A DNA stretch of 47,460 nt. Origin: Actinobacteria bacterium UBA2279. Lineage in GTDB: Bacteria; Actinomycetota; Coriobacteriia; Anaerosomatales; Anaerosomataceae. Below, in pieces: positions 32,435-40,950 of the stretch. Location: the NCBI GenBank assembly GCA_002347365.1, contig DDWT01000028.1, forward strand, positions 63,761 through 111,220, written 5' to 3'. The notes under the pieces were generated by a model. The model made no database searches and had not been told where the DNA came from. It was given only the letters and a program-made list of their open reading frames with translations. Within the stretch, counting starts at the first letter, position 1, and each line of letters begins with the position of its first letter. The translations under genes were made by a program, and so were the position numbers.

Positions 32435-34531
32435 ATGCCCGCTTGGATGCGACGTGTGATGCGTACACTGCTGGCCGCTGTGCTTCTCGTCGCCACGACG
32501 GCGTTCGGCCCGTCAGCGGCTGCCACGGCGGCCGAGCTGCAGGCGGCTGACGACTCGCTGCCCGGTATAGTCCTTGAGACAGCGACAGACTCCTCGGCGA
32601 CTGTGACCGGCACTCTCGATGCCGGCGCCGGGGATGTGTTCGATATCTACTCGGTGTATCTGGCCGAAGGAGAACAGCTCGTCGTGACTCTCACGGGGAC
32701 GGGTTCTGACCTCAACCTCCGGCTATGGGCCCCTGCCACCGTCGATCCGTACACGCCCAAGACGGTCTATGACTTCTCGGCGAGTGGTTCATCGACGGAG
32801 CGCATCTGCTATACCGCATCCGCAAAGTGGGGGACAGGCCGCTACTTCATCGCGGTTGACGCCAGCGGATCTTCTGCGGGCTCCTATACGCTCAAATGGA
32901 ATGTGAGTTCGCGTTCCGACGGCAACGTCCCCGGAGTGGCGCTGACATCCAACCGCCTCGCCGGGAGTGTCGACACGCTGTGGGACCTGGATGACGTGCA
33001 CCGTATCGCTGTCGCGGCCGGTGGCACGCTCTCGGCCACGCTGACTGCGGATGTCCCGTCCGACGCGTTGAAGCTGCAGTTGTTCGACGCCTCCACCGGT
33101 GGCGCCGTGACAAGCGACATCTACGCGGGCTCCGTGCTGGCGCAGCAGACAGGGCCGGTGGCTTGCGTCGCGTCGGTCATCCCCGATGACGGCGAGTACT
33201 ACCTAGTCGTTTCCGCCGAGGAGAGCAGCGACGCTGCGTACACGCTCGACTGGTCGTATGAGGGCACAGGAGTGCCCGGCGAGTTCCTTGGCGCTTGGAC
33301 CGAACCGGAGAATGTAGCTGCAACGCGTGTGTACGCCCTCGATCTGGCCTGGGGTCAGACGCTTCGATTGTCGTTCGAGAGTCAGGACGGCGGCGTTGTG
33401 ACAGCCAAGCTCTACGCGCCCAAGACGTTCGATCTCGCCGGTGCGACACCGGTGTTTGCCGATACCACGGTGATGGCTCCCGCGAGCGGCACCTACACCG
33501 TACCCGAGGGACACGACGGCATTCACTACCTGGTCGTCGGCGTGCAAACGCCGGGCACGGTACTGCCCCGGGTGAGCGCGACCACGGGTGCACGTCGCCT
33601 CAGTGGTGCGACGAGATTCGAGACGGCCGTCAAGTCGTGCGCCAGTGCGTTCCCCACCGGCGCCGACGTCGTCGTGATCGCAAGCGGCGCGGATTTCCCC
33701 GATGCACTGGCGGCATCTGGCCTTGCGGGTGCGTACGGAGCACCGCTTCTGCTCACCAACCGCGACTCTCTGCCCCAGGCCACCCGCAACGAGATCGTTC
33801 GCCTGGGCGCGACGCGGGCGTTCGTCATCGGTGCCGAGGCCGCGATCAGCGCCTCCGTGTTCAACGCGGTCGATGCGCTGCTGCCCACGACGCCGGTACG
33901 CCTCGGTGGGCTCGACCGCTACCAGACTGCGGCTGCTGTCGTGCGTCAGGTGCGTCTGCGAAGAGGCCTGCTCGATAGCGTGACGCCCGAGCGGATAGGG
34001 TTCGTCGCGCGCGGCGACTCGTTCCCGGACGCGCTCGCGCTCGCTCCGCTTGCATGGCAACTCGGTGCACCCGTCTACCTCGTCAGGCCCACAGCGCTGC
34101 CCGCGCCCACAGCGCAGGTGCTGGCCGAGTACGCACCCGATGTGGCCCTGGTCGCGGGGCTTGACGCGGCCGTCTCACCCGGGGTGGCCGCGCAGGTCGC
34201 GAGCTACGGCCCGACGGTCCAGCGGGCCGGAGGGGCGAACAGGTACGGCACTGCCGTCGCGGTGGCGACCTGGGGTGTGGGACGCGACATCGTGTCGTGG
34301 GAGTATGCGGGCGTGGCGACGGGAGAAGCCTTCCCCGATGCGCTTGCAGGAGGCGTCGCGTGCGGCAGCGCACGGGGGCTACTGCTCCTCACCCAGCCCA
34401 AGTCGGTTCCAGCCGAAGTGGGTGTGGCGATCGATGCGAGCGGCAGCGGCACGCAGCGGGTACGTGTCTTTGGCGGAACGGTGGCGATCGCTGCGCCGGT
34501 ACTCACGACGCTCGATGCCTACTTCCGTTAG
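32435..34531 (+). CDS. Secreted cell-wall-binding-repeat (CW_binding_2) surface protein
   Basis: A 698-residue exported protein. A signal peptide of about 34 residues (VMRTLLAAVLLVATTAFG, cleavage near AAATA-A) is followed by two or three beta-sandwich units of the pre-peptidase type (about 40-380; DVFDIYSVYLAEGEQLVVTL, VHRIAVAAGGTLSATL, TRVYALDLAWGQTLRLSF). Three CW_binding_2 repeats then follow (about 388-698), each with an R-x-x-G-x-x-R-(F/Y)-x-T-A start, a DFPDALAAS-like core and a V(I/F)G/GG end, as in RLSGATRFETAV, RLGGLDRYQTAA and RAGGANRYGTAV. Such repeats bind anionic wall polymers. GGAAGGGG is 7 bases before the ATG. It is the intact counterpart of the broken gene at 14353-16336, and lies 14 bases after the Nudix gene. 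Confidence 0.9.
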   Translation: MPAWMRRVMRTLLAAVLLVATTAFGPSAAATAAELQAADDSLPGIVLETATDSSATVTGTLDAGAGDVFDIYSVYLAEGEQLVVTLTGTGSDLNLRLWAPATVDPYTPKTVYDFSASGSSTERICYTASAKWGTGRYFIAVDASGSSAGSYTLKWNVSSRSDGNVPGVALTSNRLAGSVDTLWDLDDVHRIAVAAGGTLSATLTADVPSDALKLQLFDASTGGAVTSDIYAGSVLAQQTGPVACVASVIPDDGEYYLVVSAEESSDAAYTLDWSYEGTGVPGEFLGAWTEPENVAATRVYALDLAWGQTLRLSFESQDGGVVTAKLYAPKTFDLAGATPVFADTTVMAPASGTYTVPEGHDGIHYLVVGVQTPGTVLPRVSATTGARRLSGATRFETAVKSCASAFPTGADVVVIASGADFPDALAASGLAGAYGAPLLLTNRDSLPQATRNEIVRLGATRAFVIGAEAAISASVFNAVDALLPTTPVRLGGLDRYQTAAAVVRQVRLRRGLLDSVTPERIGFVARGDSFPDALALAPLAWQLGAPVYLVRPTALPAPTAQVLAEYAPDVALVAGLDAAVSPGVAAQVASYGPTVQRAGGANRYGTAVAVATWGVGRDIVSWEYAGVATGEAFPDALAGGVACGSARGLLLLTQPKSVPAEVGVAIDASGSGTQRVRVFGGTVAIAAPVLTTLDAYFR

Positions 34532-34564
34532 CACTGACCGCACCGGTGTGACGCCCGTGCAAGG

Positions 34565-34593
34565 TTGACACGAGCGCGCCATGAACGTATCTT
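34565..34593 (+). promoter_or_regulatory. Sigma-70-type promoter of the methionine operon
   Basis: TTGACA (34565-34570), a 17-base spacer and TATCTT (34588-34593). The expected start is near 34600, directly before the T-box stem I. Confidence 0.8.
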
Positions 34594-34599
34594 CAACCG

Positions 34600-34946
34600 C
34601 AACTTCATAGACAGCCTTAGATGAGGATGAGTACGCGGCAGGGTAGGGCCACCAGAGAGCCGGAGCAGCTGAGAACCGGCGCCTGACAAACCGCGGAACA
34701 TGGCCTCGGAGGCATCCGGAGGAACGGCGCGAGAGCGCCAAGTAATGCCGGACGGCAGGCACCGATATCATGGCCTTTGAGCATCGGACCCCCTCGGCGA
34801 TCAGCTCCCGCCCGCCGAGCGGCCCATACCACCGGTCCCGTGCTCGAACGAGGTCACACAAGAGGTGTGACGAAGTCGGGTGGTACCGCGAAAGCGAACG
34901 AGCGCTTTTCGCCCTGACACTACAGTCCGGGGCGGGAGGCGTTTTT
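34600..34946 (+). ncRNA. T-box riboswitch with methionine (AUG) specifier
   Basis: A leader of about 350 bases. Stem I shows the AGUA-type motif (GATGAGTAC, near 34627) and the AGAGAG element, with a returning strand CCGCGGAAC followed by AUG at 34700-34702. The GAA-N-codon placement matches the specifier loop of known T-boxes, so the specifier reads methionine. The T-box sequence GGGTGGTACCGCG is at 34878-34890. Downstream, 34902-34945 can form a terminator with T5 at 34942-34946. Uncharged tRNA-Met would pair with the specifier and T-box bulge, favour the antiterminator and let the operon be read. The identity of the T-box is firm; the specifier assignment follows the alignment of conserved parts by eye. 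Confidence 0.9.
34902..34946 (+). terminator. Conditional terminator of the T-box leader
   Basis: CGCCC (34910s) pairs with GGGCG (34930s), extended by a CGC/GCG helix across an internal loop, followed by TTTTT at 34942-34946. It forms as the alternative to the T-box antiterminator. The downstream gene's GGAGGTG begins only 6 bases later. Confidence 0.6.
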
Positions 34947-34966
34947 CTATTGGAGGTGGAAGTGGC

Positions 34967-36139
34967 ATGGCCAAGACATGGGAAGAGATCAACGCCCGTA
35001 TCGCGGCAGGTGAGGCGGTCGTGGCGACTGCCGAGGAGTTCGCGGACATAGCGGCGGCCGAGGGTATCTCCTCGGCGGCGAAGCGTGTCGACGTGGTCAC
35101 GACGGGGACGTTCGGTCCGATGTGCTCCTCGGGTGCGGTGCTCAACTTCGGGCACAGCGACCCGCCTATCCGCATGGGCGAGATCACGCTGAACGATGTT
35201 GAGGCGTACGGCGGCCTTGCGGCGGTCGACACCTACATCGGCGTGACGCAGCCCAGCCGCACCAAAGGCATCGAGTATGGTGGCGCGCACGTGATCGAGG
35301 ACCTGCTGCGCGGCAAATCGGTACGTCTGCGCGCATGGAGCGCCGGCACCGACTGTTATCCACGCACGGAGATCGACACGTGGGTCACGCTTGAGGACCT
35401 CAACCAGGCGTATTTCTTCAACCCGCGCAACGCGTATCAGAACTACGCGGTTGCGGTGAACAGCTCCGATCGTCCGCTCTACACCTACCTGGGTACATTG
35501 CTCGCGCGCTACGGCAACGCGACGTACTGCTCGGCAGGTGCGCTCTCCCCGCTGCTCAATGACCCGACCTATCGCACGATCGGGGTGGGCTCCCGGATCT
35601 TCGTTGCGGGTGCCGCGGGATACATCGCCTGGGAGGGGACGCAGCACAATCCCGACCAGAAGCGCGATGAGCATGGTCTGCCCGTGGGACCTGCGGGAAC
35701 ACTTGCGGTGATCGCGGATCTCAAGCACGCGAGCCCCGAGTTCTTCTCGGCGGCGACCTTCACGGGGTACGGCGCCAGCTCCTTCGTGGGAATCGGCGTA
35801 CCGATCCCCGTGCTCGACGAGGAGATCGCTGTCACGCTGGCTCTGACCGATGCAGATATCACCGCGACGGTGTACGACTACGGCGTACAGCGCCGCAGCC
35901 GCCCGAGCCTGGGCCAGGTGACCTACGCCCAGCTGCGAAGTGGTGAGATCGAGATCGAAGGCAAGAAGGTCCCTACCGGTCCCATCAGCTCTCTGTCGAA
36001 GGCGCGGGCGATCGCCGCCGAACTCAAGCGCTGGATCGCCGAGGAGAGATTCGAGCTTACAAAGCCGCTGCAGCAGTTGCCACAGCCGGGGAGCCAGAGC
36101 GTCAAACCGCTCGAGATCCGCACCGAGGAGGCGATCTAG
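34967..36139 (+). CDS. Homocysteine biosynthesis protein HcyS (L-aspartate semialdehyde sulfurtransferase, DUF39)
   Basis: A 390-residue DUF39 protein that converts L-aspartate semialdehyde to homocysteine with sulfide-derived sulfur and ferredoxin electrons. This route is known in methanogens and some anaerobic bacteria. Visible features: an N-terminal KTWEEINARIAAGEAVVATAEEF; the GTFGPMCSSGAVLNFGH segment with C53; DCYPRTE with C130; YCSAG with C188. C53 and C130 match, as I recall, the two Cys needed in the methanogen enzyme. The ATG at 34967 has GGAGGTG 8 bases ahead. The preceding T-box and following NIL-ferredoxin give strong context support. It replaces the O-acetyl/O-succinylhomoserine route. 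Confidence 0.92.
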   Translation: MAKTWEEINARIAAGEAVVATAEEFADIAAAEGISSAAKRVDVVTTGTFGPMCSSGAVLNFGHSDPPIRMGEITLNDVEAYGGLAAVDTYIGVTQPSRTKGIEYGGAHVIEDLLRGKSVRLRAWSAGTDCYPRTEIDTWVTLEDLNQAYFFNPRNAYQNYAVAVNSSDRPLYTYLGTLLARYGNATYCSAGALSPLLNDPTYRTIGVGSRIFVAGAAGYIAWEGTQHNPDQKRDEHGLPVGPAGTLAVIADLKHASPEFFSAATFTGYGASSFVGIGVPIPVLDEEIAVTLALTDADITATVYDYGVQRRSRPSLGQVTYAQLRSGEIEIEGKKVPTGPISSLSKARAIAAELKRWIAEERFELTKPLQQLPQPGSQSVKPLEIRTEEAI

Positions 36140-36544
36140 ATGCCGCGCAAACGATTCGACCTCACGTTCCCGCCGCGTCAGGCGACCAAGCCGGTCACCT
36201 ACCACCTGGTCAAGGACTTCGACCTGGTGCCCAACATCTTGCGTGCTCAGATCCAGCCCGGGCAGGAGGGACGCATGCTCCTGGAGCTCACCGGTCGCAA
36301 GGAGGACTTCGAGGCGGGCGTCGCCTTCCTCGAGAAAGAGGGCATCATCGTCCAGCCGGCGGCTACCGACATCCGGCTCGATGAGGACGCCTGTGTGTTG
36401 TGCGGGCTGTGTACCGCGGTCTGCCGTCCCGGAGCGCTCACGTTGGACGCAGACGCCGGACTGCACTTCGACAAAGACAAGTGCGTGTACTGCGAAGCGT
36501 GCGTGGTAGCCTGTCCCAGAAGGGCCGTCACGCTCAGTTTCTGA
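36140..36544 (+). CDS. NIL domain / 2[4Fe-4S] ferredoxin partner of HcyS
   Basis: A 134-residue protein with an N-terminal NIL domain (residues 15-78; FDLVPNILRAQIQPGQEGRMLLEL, the fold also found at the C-terminus of MetN importers) and a C-terminal ferredoxin with two clusters: C-VL-C-GL-C-TAV-C and C-VY-C-EA-C-VVA-C. Homologs (MA1822 type) supply electrons for homocysteine formation by the DUF39 protein. It starts directly after the hcyS stop, with the stop codon TAG touching the ATG, so translation is coupled. Confidence 0.92.
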   Translation: MPRKRFDLTFPPRQATKPVTYHLVKDFDLVPNILRAQIQPGQEGRMLLELTGRKEDFEAGVAFLEKEGIIVQPAATDIRLDEDACVLCGLCTAVCRPGALTLDADAGLHFDKDKCVYCEACVVACPRRAVTLSF

Positions 36545-36574
36545 CGTCTGTCGGGTATGAAGGAGCGATATCGG

Positions 36575-36886
36575 ATGTTCGGGATAGGGCTCACCGCGAC
36601 GATAGTCTACGGCGCGCTCATCGCGTTCATTCTGTTCATCGTTTCCATGCCGGTAGGCTCCAAAGCGGGCCGCTCGGCGGGGGTGCGAATGCTGGTTGGG
36701 ACGCTCGTCGCGTTCGTGCTCGTCGTGGGCGTGTCTGTGGCGACCGCACTCGGCAATGGCGAGTGGGATGCGTTCAGGCGGGAGTTTGGGACTGACGCAC
36801 CGCTGCAGATCGGCGTGTTCGTTGTGATGGTGCTGTTCACGACCTACTTCTTCGCCTCGCGGTACTTGGACGATATCGATAGATGA
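36575..36886 (+). CDS. Small membrane protein in the methionine operon (103 aa)
   Basis: I do not recognise this protein. It has three hydrophobic segments (residues about 6-24, 40-60 and 80-97) with short polar loops; the basic PVGSKAGRSAGVR loop suggests the first loop is inside. A hydrophilic segment (GNGEWDAFRREFGTD) lies between helices 2 and 3. The frame begins at 36557, but that ATG-AAG-GAG contains the Shine-Dalgarno (AAGGAG at 36560-36565), which is 9 bases from the ATG at 36575, so I start there. Its position between the ferredoxin and metH in the T-box transcript implies a link to methionine or sulfur supply. A transport subunit or a membrane anchor are possibilities only. Confidence 0.72.
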   Translation: MFGIGLTATIVYGALIAFILFIVSMPVGSKAGRSAGVRMLVGTLVAFVLVVGVSVATALGNGEWDAFRREFGTDAPLQIGVFVVMVLFTTYFFASRYLDDIDR

Positions 36887-36908
36887 TCAAAGCCCGAAAG
36901 GGAGACGG

Positions 36909-39323
36909 ATGCCAGACATAGACAAGCGACTCGGCCGTGATGTGCTCGTGCTCGACGGCGCGATGGGCACGATGCTCCAGCGCAGCGGCGTGCCTCCGGA
37001 GCAGTGCCCGGAGCAGCTCAACATCACCGGACCGGATATCGTAGAGCAGATCCACCGCGACTACGTGCTGGCAGGCGCTGACTGCGTCTCCACCAACACG
37101 TTCGGCGGCACACGCGCGAAGCTGGACGAATACGGACTCGGCGATCAGGTCGTCGATTTCAACCGCGCCGGCGTGCGGGTCGCCAAGCGTTCGGGTGCGC
37201 AACATGTGCTCGCCGACGTGGGGCCCACCGGTCGCGTTCTCGAACCGCTCGGCAAGGCCACGTTCGACGAGCTGTTCGCGCTGTTCGCCGAGCAGATACA
37301 GGCTCTTGCTGCCGAGGAACCCGACGCCATCTTCATCGAGACGATGACCGATATCGCCGAAGCGAGATGCGCGGTCCTGGCTGCGCGGTCGGTGACCGAT
37401 CTGCCGGTGATAGCGAGTGTGAGTTTCGGACTCTCCGGTCGCATGGAGCTGTCCGGCACCGACCCGGCGACCGCAGCCATCGTGCTGGAGGCTGCGGGGG
37501 CGTCTGTGGTCGGGATGAACTGCGGGCTGGGGCCGGATCAGATGCTGCCGCTGGTGGAGCAGATGGCCGAGGCGACCTCGCTGCCGCTGGTGGTGCAGCC
37601 CAACGCCGGTCTGCCCACTCTCGTGGACGGCAAGACGGTCTTCCCCGGTACACCGGACCAACTCGGGATGGCGGCCGCGCGCTTCGTCGAACTCGGCGCA
37701 TCGCTTGTCGGGTCGTGCTGTGGCTCCACGCCGGCGTTCACCGGCGCGATCGTCGATTTCGCGAAGAACAAACCGCTGCGTGAAGGCCGAAGAGGTATCG
37801 ATGGCGTCTTGCTCGCCGGGCCGCGCGGTGTCGCGCGCATCGGTGCCTCACTGCCGTTCGCGGTCATTGGCGAGCGCATCAACCCGACCGGGAAGAAGCG
37901 TCTGGCCGACTCTCTGCGCGAGGGCTCGATGGCAGTCGTGCGCGAGTTCGCTGCCGAGCAGCAGCACGCCGGCGCGCACTTGCTCGATGTCAACGTCGGC
38001 GCAGCCGGTGTCGATGCTACCGTCCTGCTCCGTCAGGCGGTCATCACGCTCGGCGGCATCACCGATCTGCCTCTCGTGCTCGACAACACCGATCCGGCAG
38101 CTCTGGAGCCTGCGTTGCGCGTATACCCGGGCCGGGCCCTCATCAACTCGGTCAACGGCGGGGAAGCGTCGATGGACTCGATCCTGCCGCTGGCCCACCG
38201 CTACGGCGCAGCAGTCGTCGTGCTGGCACTCGATGACGACGGGATACCGGCGACTGCCGAGGGCAGGCTTGCGATCGTCGACCGTATCCGCAAACGCGCG
38301 CATGCATTCGGACTGCGCGATCACGATCTGGTCGTCGACTGCCTGACACTGACGGCCGCCACCGACCCGCACGCTGCAGTGACCACGCTGGACGCGGTGC
38401 GTGTGGTCTCACTGGAGTGGGGCCTGGCGACCGTCCTCGGCGTAAGCAACGTCAGTCACGGTCTGCCCGGACGTCCGCAGCTCAATGCAGCCTTCCTGGC
38501 GATGGCCGCAGGCGCCGGTCTGCGCGCCGCCATCATCAATCCGTCGGATACGGCCGCCATGGGTGCCGTGGCCGCAGCGGATGCGCTGCTCGGCAATGAC
38601 GCTCAGGCTGAGCGCTGGATCGCGCGTGTGGCTGCTGAGAGTCCGCTGGCAGGACCGTCTGAGGACAAGGGAGCGCTTCTGGCCTCGGACTCGGCGGCGG
38701 CTCTGCTCTCCACCGCTATCGGCCGAGGTGACGTAGACAGCGCGCCGGCACTGGTCGACGCGCTTATCGGCAGCGGTACTGCTCCGCAGGCCGTCATAGC
38801 GGAGGTATTGACCCCAGCGATCCAGCTCCTTGGTGATGCATACGGTCGGGGCGAGGTCTTCCTGCCGCAGTTGATCGCCGCCGCAGATGCCATGAAAGCT
38901 GCGGTCGATCGCGCGAAGTCCCACCTGCCGGAAGGGTCGGAGACTCACGAAGGGCGTGTCGTGTTCGGTACGGTGAAAGGCGACATACACAGCATCGGCA
39001 AGGACATCTGTGTGAGCATGCTCGAAAGCCAGGGCTTCCTGGTCGAGGACCTTGGCGTGGACGTGGCTCCTGAGCGTTTCGTGGCCGCCGCCGCCGATGC
39101 GGATGCTGTATGCCTGTCGGCACTAATGACGACCACGCTTGCATCCATGGAGCGCACGGTGGCTGAGCTCGCATCGCTCTCGACCGTTCCGGTTCTGGTC
39201 GGGGGAGCTGTGGTCACCGCCGAGTATGCCGCGTCTATCGGTGCGGGCTACTCGGTGGATGCACCTGGATGCGTTCGAGCCGTGCGAGAGGCGATAGCCG
39301 CCGGCAGGGAAGGCCAGAGATGA
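36909..39323 (+). CDS. metH: Cobalamin-dependent methionine synthase without the reactivation domain
   Basis: An 804-residue methionine synthase that moves a methyl group from methyl-THF to homocysteine. The homocysteine domain (1-~290) has zinc ligands C205 (GMNCG), C270 and C271 (GSCCGS). The pterin-binding domain is about 300-565 (VIGERINPTGKKRL, LDVNVGAAGVD). The B12 part is about 590-804, with the D692-x-H694-xx-G697 cobalamin motif in GDIHSIGKD. The C-terminal AdoMet reactivation domain of E. coli MetH is absent, as in Thermotoga. Reactivation then needs a separate protein, none of which I see here. AAAGGGAG is 4 bases before the ATG. It overlaps metV by ATGA. Confidence 0.94.
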   Translation: MPDIDKRLGRDVLVLDGAMGTMLQRSGVPPEQCPEQLNITGPDIVEQIHRDYVLAGADCVSTNTFGGTRAKLDEYGLGDQVVDFNRAGVRVAKRSGAQHVLADVGPTGRVLEPLGKATFDELFALFAEQIQALAAEEPDAIFIETMTDIAEARCAVLAARSVTDLPVIASVSFGLSGRMELSGTDPATAAIVLEAAGASVVGMNCGLGPDQMLPLVEQMAEATSLPLVVQPNAGLPTLVDGKTVFPGTPDQLGMAAARFVELGASLVGSCCGSTPAFTGAIVDFAKNKPLREGRRGIDGVLLAGPRGVARIGASLPFAVIGERINPTGKKRLADSLREGSMAVVREFAAEQQHAGAHLLDVNVGAAGVDATVLLRQAVITLGGITDLPLVLDNTDPAALEPALRVYPGRALINSVNGGEASMDSILPLAHRYGAAVVVLALDDDGIPATAEGRLAIVDRIRKRAHAFGLRDHDLVVDCLTLTAATDPHAAVTTLDAVRVVSLEWGLATVLGVSNVSHGLPGRPQLNAAFLAMAAGAGLRAAIINPSDTAAMGAVAAADALLGNDAQAERWIARVAAESPLAGPSEDKGALLASDSAAALLSTAIGRGDVDSAPALVDALIGSGTAPQAVIAEVLTPAIQLLGDAYGRGEVFLPQLIAAADAMKAAVDRAKSHLPEGSETHEGRVVFGTVKGDIHSIGKDICVSMLESQGFLVEDLGVDVAPERFVAAAADADAVCLSALMTTTLASMERTVAELASLSTVPVLVGGAVVTAEYAASIGAGYSVDAPGCVRAVREAIAAGREGQR

Positions 39324-39991
39324 TCATCACTCGACCGCGCGACTGGGAGCGCATCAAGCAGAATCTGGCCTCGATCGGGGCGAAGAGCGTCTTCATCATG
39401 GGTTGCGGGCAGTGCGCCACGGTGGCCCATACCGGTGGAGAGAAGGAGGTCTTGCAGGCCAAGGCCGCTCTTGAAGCCGACGGGCATGCCGTCACTGGAT
39501 GGGCGGTCGGCGAGGTGACGTGCCATCTGGGCGGAACGAAGCTGGAATCGCGCAAGCACTTCGGCGACATCGAGGACGCGGACGCTGTCCTGGTGCTGGC
39601 TTGTGGCGCAGGCGTGCAGACCGTTGCGGATGCCGTCAGCAAGCCGGTCTTCCCCGGGCTCGAGTCGGTGTTTCTGGGTAACGTCATCCGGCACGGGGTG
39701 TTCGAGGAGCGCTGTCAGATGTGCGGTGATTGTGTCCTGGATCTGACCGCGGGTATCTGCCCCGTGACCACCTGCCCCAAAGGCCTGCTCAACGGGCCGT
39801 GCGGTGGGATGTGGGACGGGATGTGTGAGGTGCTGCAAGATCGCGAGTGCACGCACGTTCGCATACAGCGTCGACTGGCCGATCAGGGCAGGGCGGCTAC
39901 ATCCGGTGTGCTGCCGCCCAAGGACTTCTCGACCAAGCTCAAGCCGGGCTCGGTCAATCTCCGCAACAAGAAGGGCGGCGATCGCCCGTGA
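39320..39991 (+). CDS. metV: Methylenetetrahydrofolate reductase C-terminal-type zinc/Fe-S protein (MetV)
   Basis: A 223-residue MetV, the partner of MetF in bacteria such as acetogens that use the MetVF-type reductase. The N-terminal Rossmann-like part has MGCGQCATVAHTGG and LVLACGAGVQTVAD; the C-terminal part is Cys-rich: EERCQMCGDC, GICPVTTCPKG, NGPCGGMWDG and CEV. In this family the Cys bind zinc and/or an Fe-S cluster and pass electrons to FAD in MetF. The ATG at 39320 overlaps the metH stop (ATGA), and metF overlaps its end (GTGA), so three subunits are made in step. The open frame to 39269 is not needed. Confidence 0.9.
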   Translation: MIITRPRDWERIKQNLASIGAKSVFIMGCGQCATVAHTGGEKEVLQAKAALEADGHAVTGWAVGEVTCHLGGTKLESRKHFGDIEDADAVLVLACGAGVQTVADAVSKPVFPGLESVFLGNVIRHGVFEERCQMCGDCVLDLTAGICPVTTCPKGLLNGPCGGMWDGMCEVLQDRECTHVRIQRRLADQGRAATSGVLPPKDFSTKLKPGSVNLRNKKGGDRP

Positions 39992-40860
39992 GCCGGTTCC
40001 GGGAAGCACTTGAGCGCGGCGAGTTCGTCGTCACCGGCGAGGTGGCCCCGCCGCTCGGTACTGACTTGTCCGCCATGAAGGCTGCGGTCCAGACCGTCGG
40101 GCCGTACTGTCATGCGCTCAACGTCACGGACAACCAAGGTGCGACGCTCCACCTGTCGAGCCTGGCGGCGTCGCGCGTCGTGCTCGACATGGGCTATGAG
40201 CCCATATTCCAGCAGACTTGCCGGGACAGGAACAGGTTGGCGCTGCAATCCGACCTGCTCGCCGCGTGGACGCTTGGGCTCCGGAACCTGCTTGCGGTGA
40301 CGGGTGATGACCCTCGCTCGGGCGATCATCCTCACGCCAAGGGCGTGTTCGATCTGGACTCGACGCAACTTGCTGCCATCGCACGCGGCATGAACGAGGG
40401 GCACGACATGATCGGCCGTGAGCTCGATGGTGCGACCGACTTTCTCATAGGCGGCGCCATGTTCCCCGAGGCCGAGCCGTGGGATATCCAGCTGGCTCGC
40501 GCGCAGCGCAAGGTCGAATCGGGGGTCCGGTTCTTCCAGACGCAGGCGATCTTCGATATGGCCAAGCTGGAGCGGGCGGTAGAAGCGCTGCGGCCCATGG
40601 GTGTGAAGGTGATCGCTGGCGTGCTGCTGCTGCGAAGTCCGCGTGCGATCGACTTCATCAACCGGAAGCTCGCCGGCCTGATGGTTCCCGACCATATTGC
40701 GGACCGGATACGTCGTGCCGATAATCCCGCCGAGGAAGCCATCACCCTCGCAAGCGAGCAGGTGCGACAGATCCGCGAGATCGCGGATGGCGTGCACATC
40801 ATGCCCCTGGGTCTCGAGAGCGCGTTTGTGCGTATACTGGGAGCGGATAACAAAACATAA
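39988..40860 (+). CDS. metF: Methylenetetrahydrofolate reductase (MetF)
   Basis: A 290-residue FAD-dependent TIM-barrel reductase of 5,10-methylene-THF to methyl-THF, the methyl donor for MetH. Motifs: VVTGEVAPPLGTDLS with the conserved Glu, ALNVTDNQGATLHLSSLA, LAVTGDDPRSGDHPHAKGVFDLDS for FAD binding, and VRFFQTQAIFD. The start is GTG at 39988, overlapping metV by GTGA. The electron source (ferredoxin or NADH, with or without a flavin-based bifurcation complex) is not shown by the sequence. It ends the T-box operon. The 90 bases after it hold no clear terminator. Confidence 0.92.
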   Translation: MSRFREALERGEFVVTGEVAPPLGTDLSAMKAAVQTVGPYCHALNVTDNQGATLHLSSLAASRVVLDMGYEPIFQQTCRDRNRLALQSDLLAAWTLGLRNLLAVTGDDPRSGDHPHAKGVFDLDSTQLAAIARGMNEGHDMIGRELDGATDFLIGGAMFPEAEPWDIQLARAQRKVESGVRFFQTQAIFDMAKLERAVEALRPMGVKVIAGVLLLRSPRAIDFINRKLAGLMVPDHIADRIRRADNPAEEAITLASEQVRQIREIADGVHIMPLGLESAFVRILGADNKT

Positions 40861-40950
40861 GCTTTTTGCTGCAAGCGTATCTTGGATGTCTTGCGGCGCG
40901 TTACATCTCCTGTACGGGTCTGTCTTGCTGCGGAGGAGGAGGTGATCCGA

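Noticed and set aside
34532..34564. Terminator after the cell-wall-binding protein
   Set aside because: Only an 8-bp CACCGGTG palindrome and no T run are present, so I do not call one.
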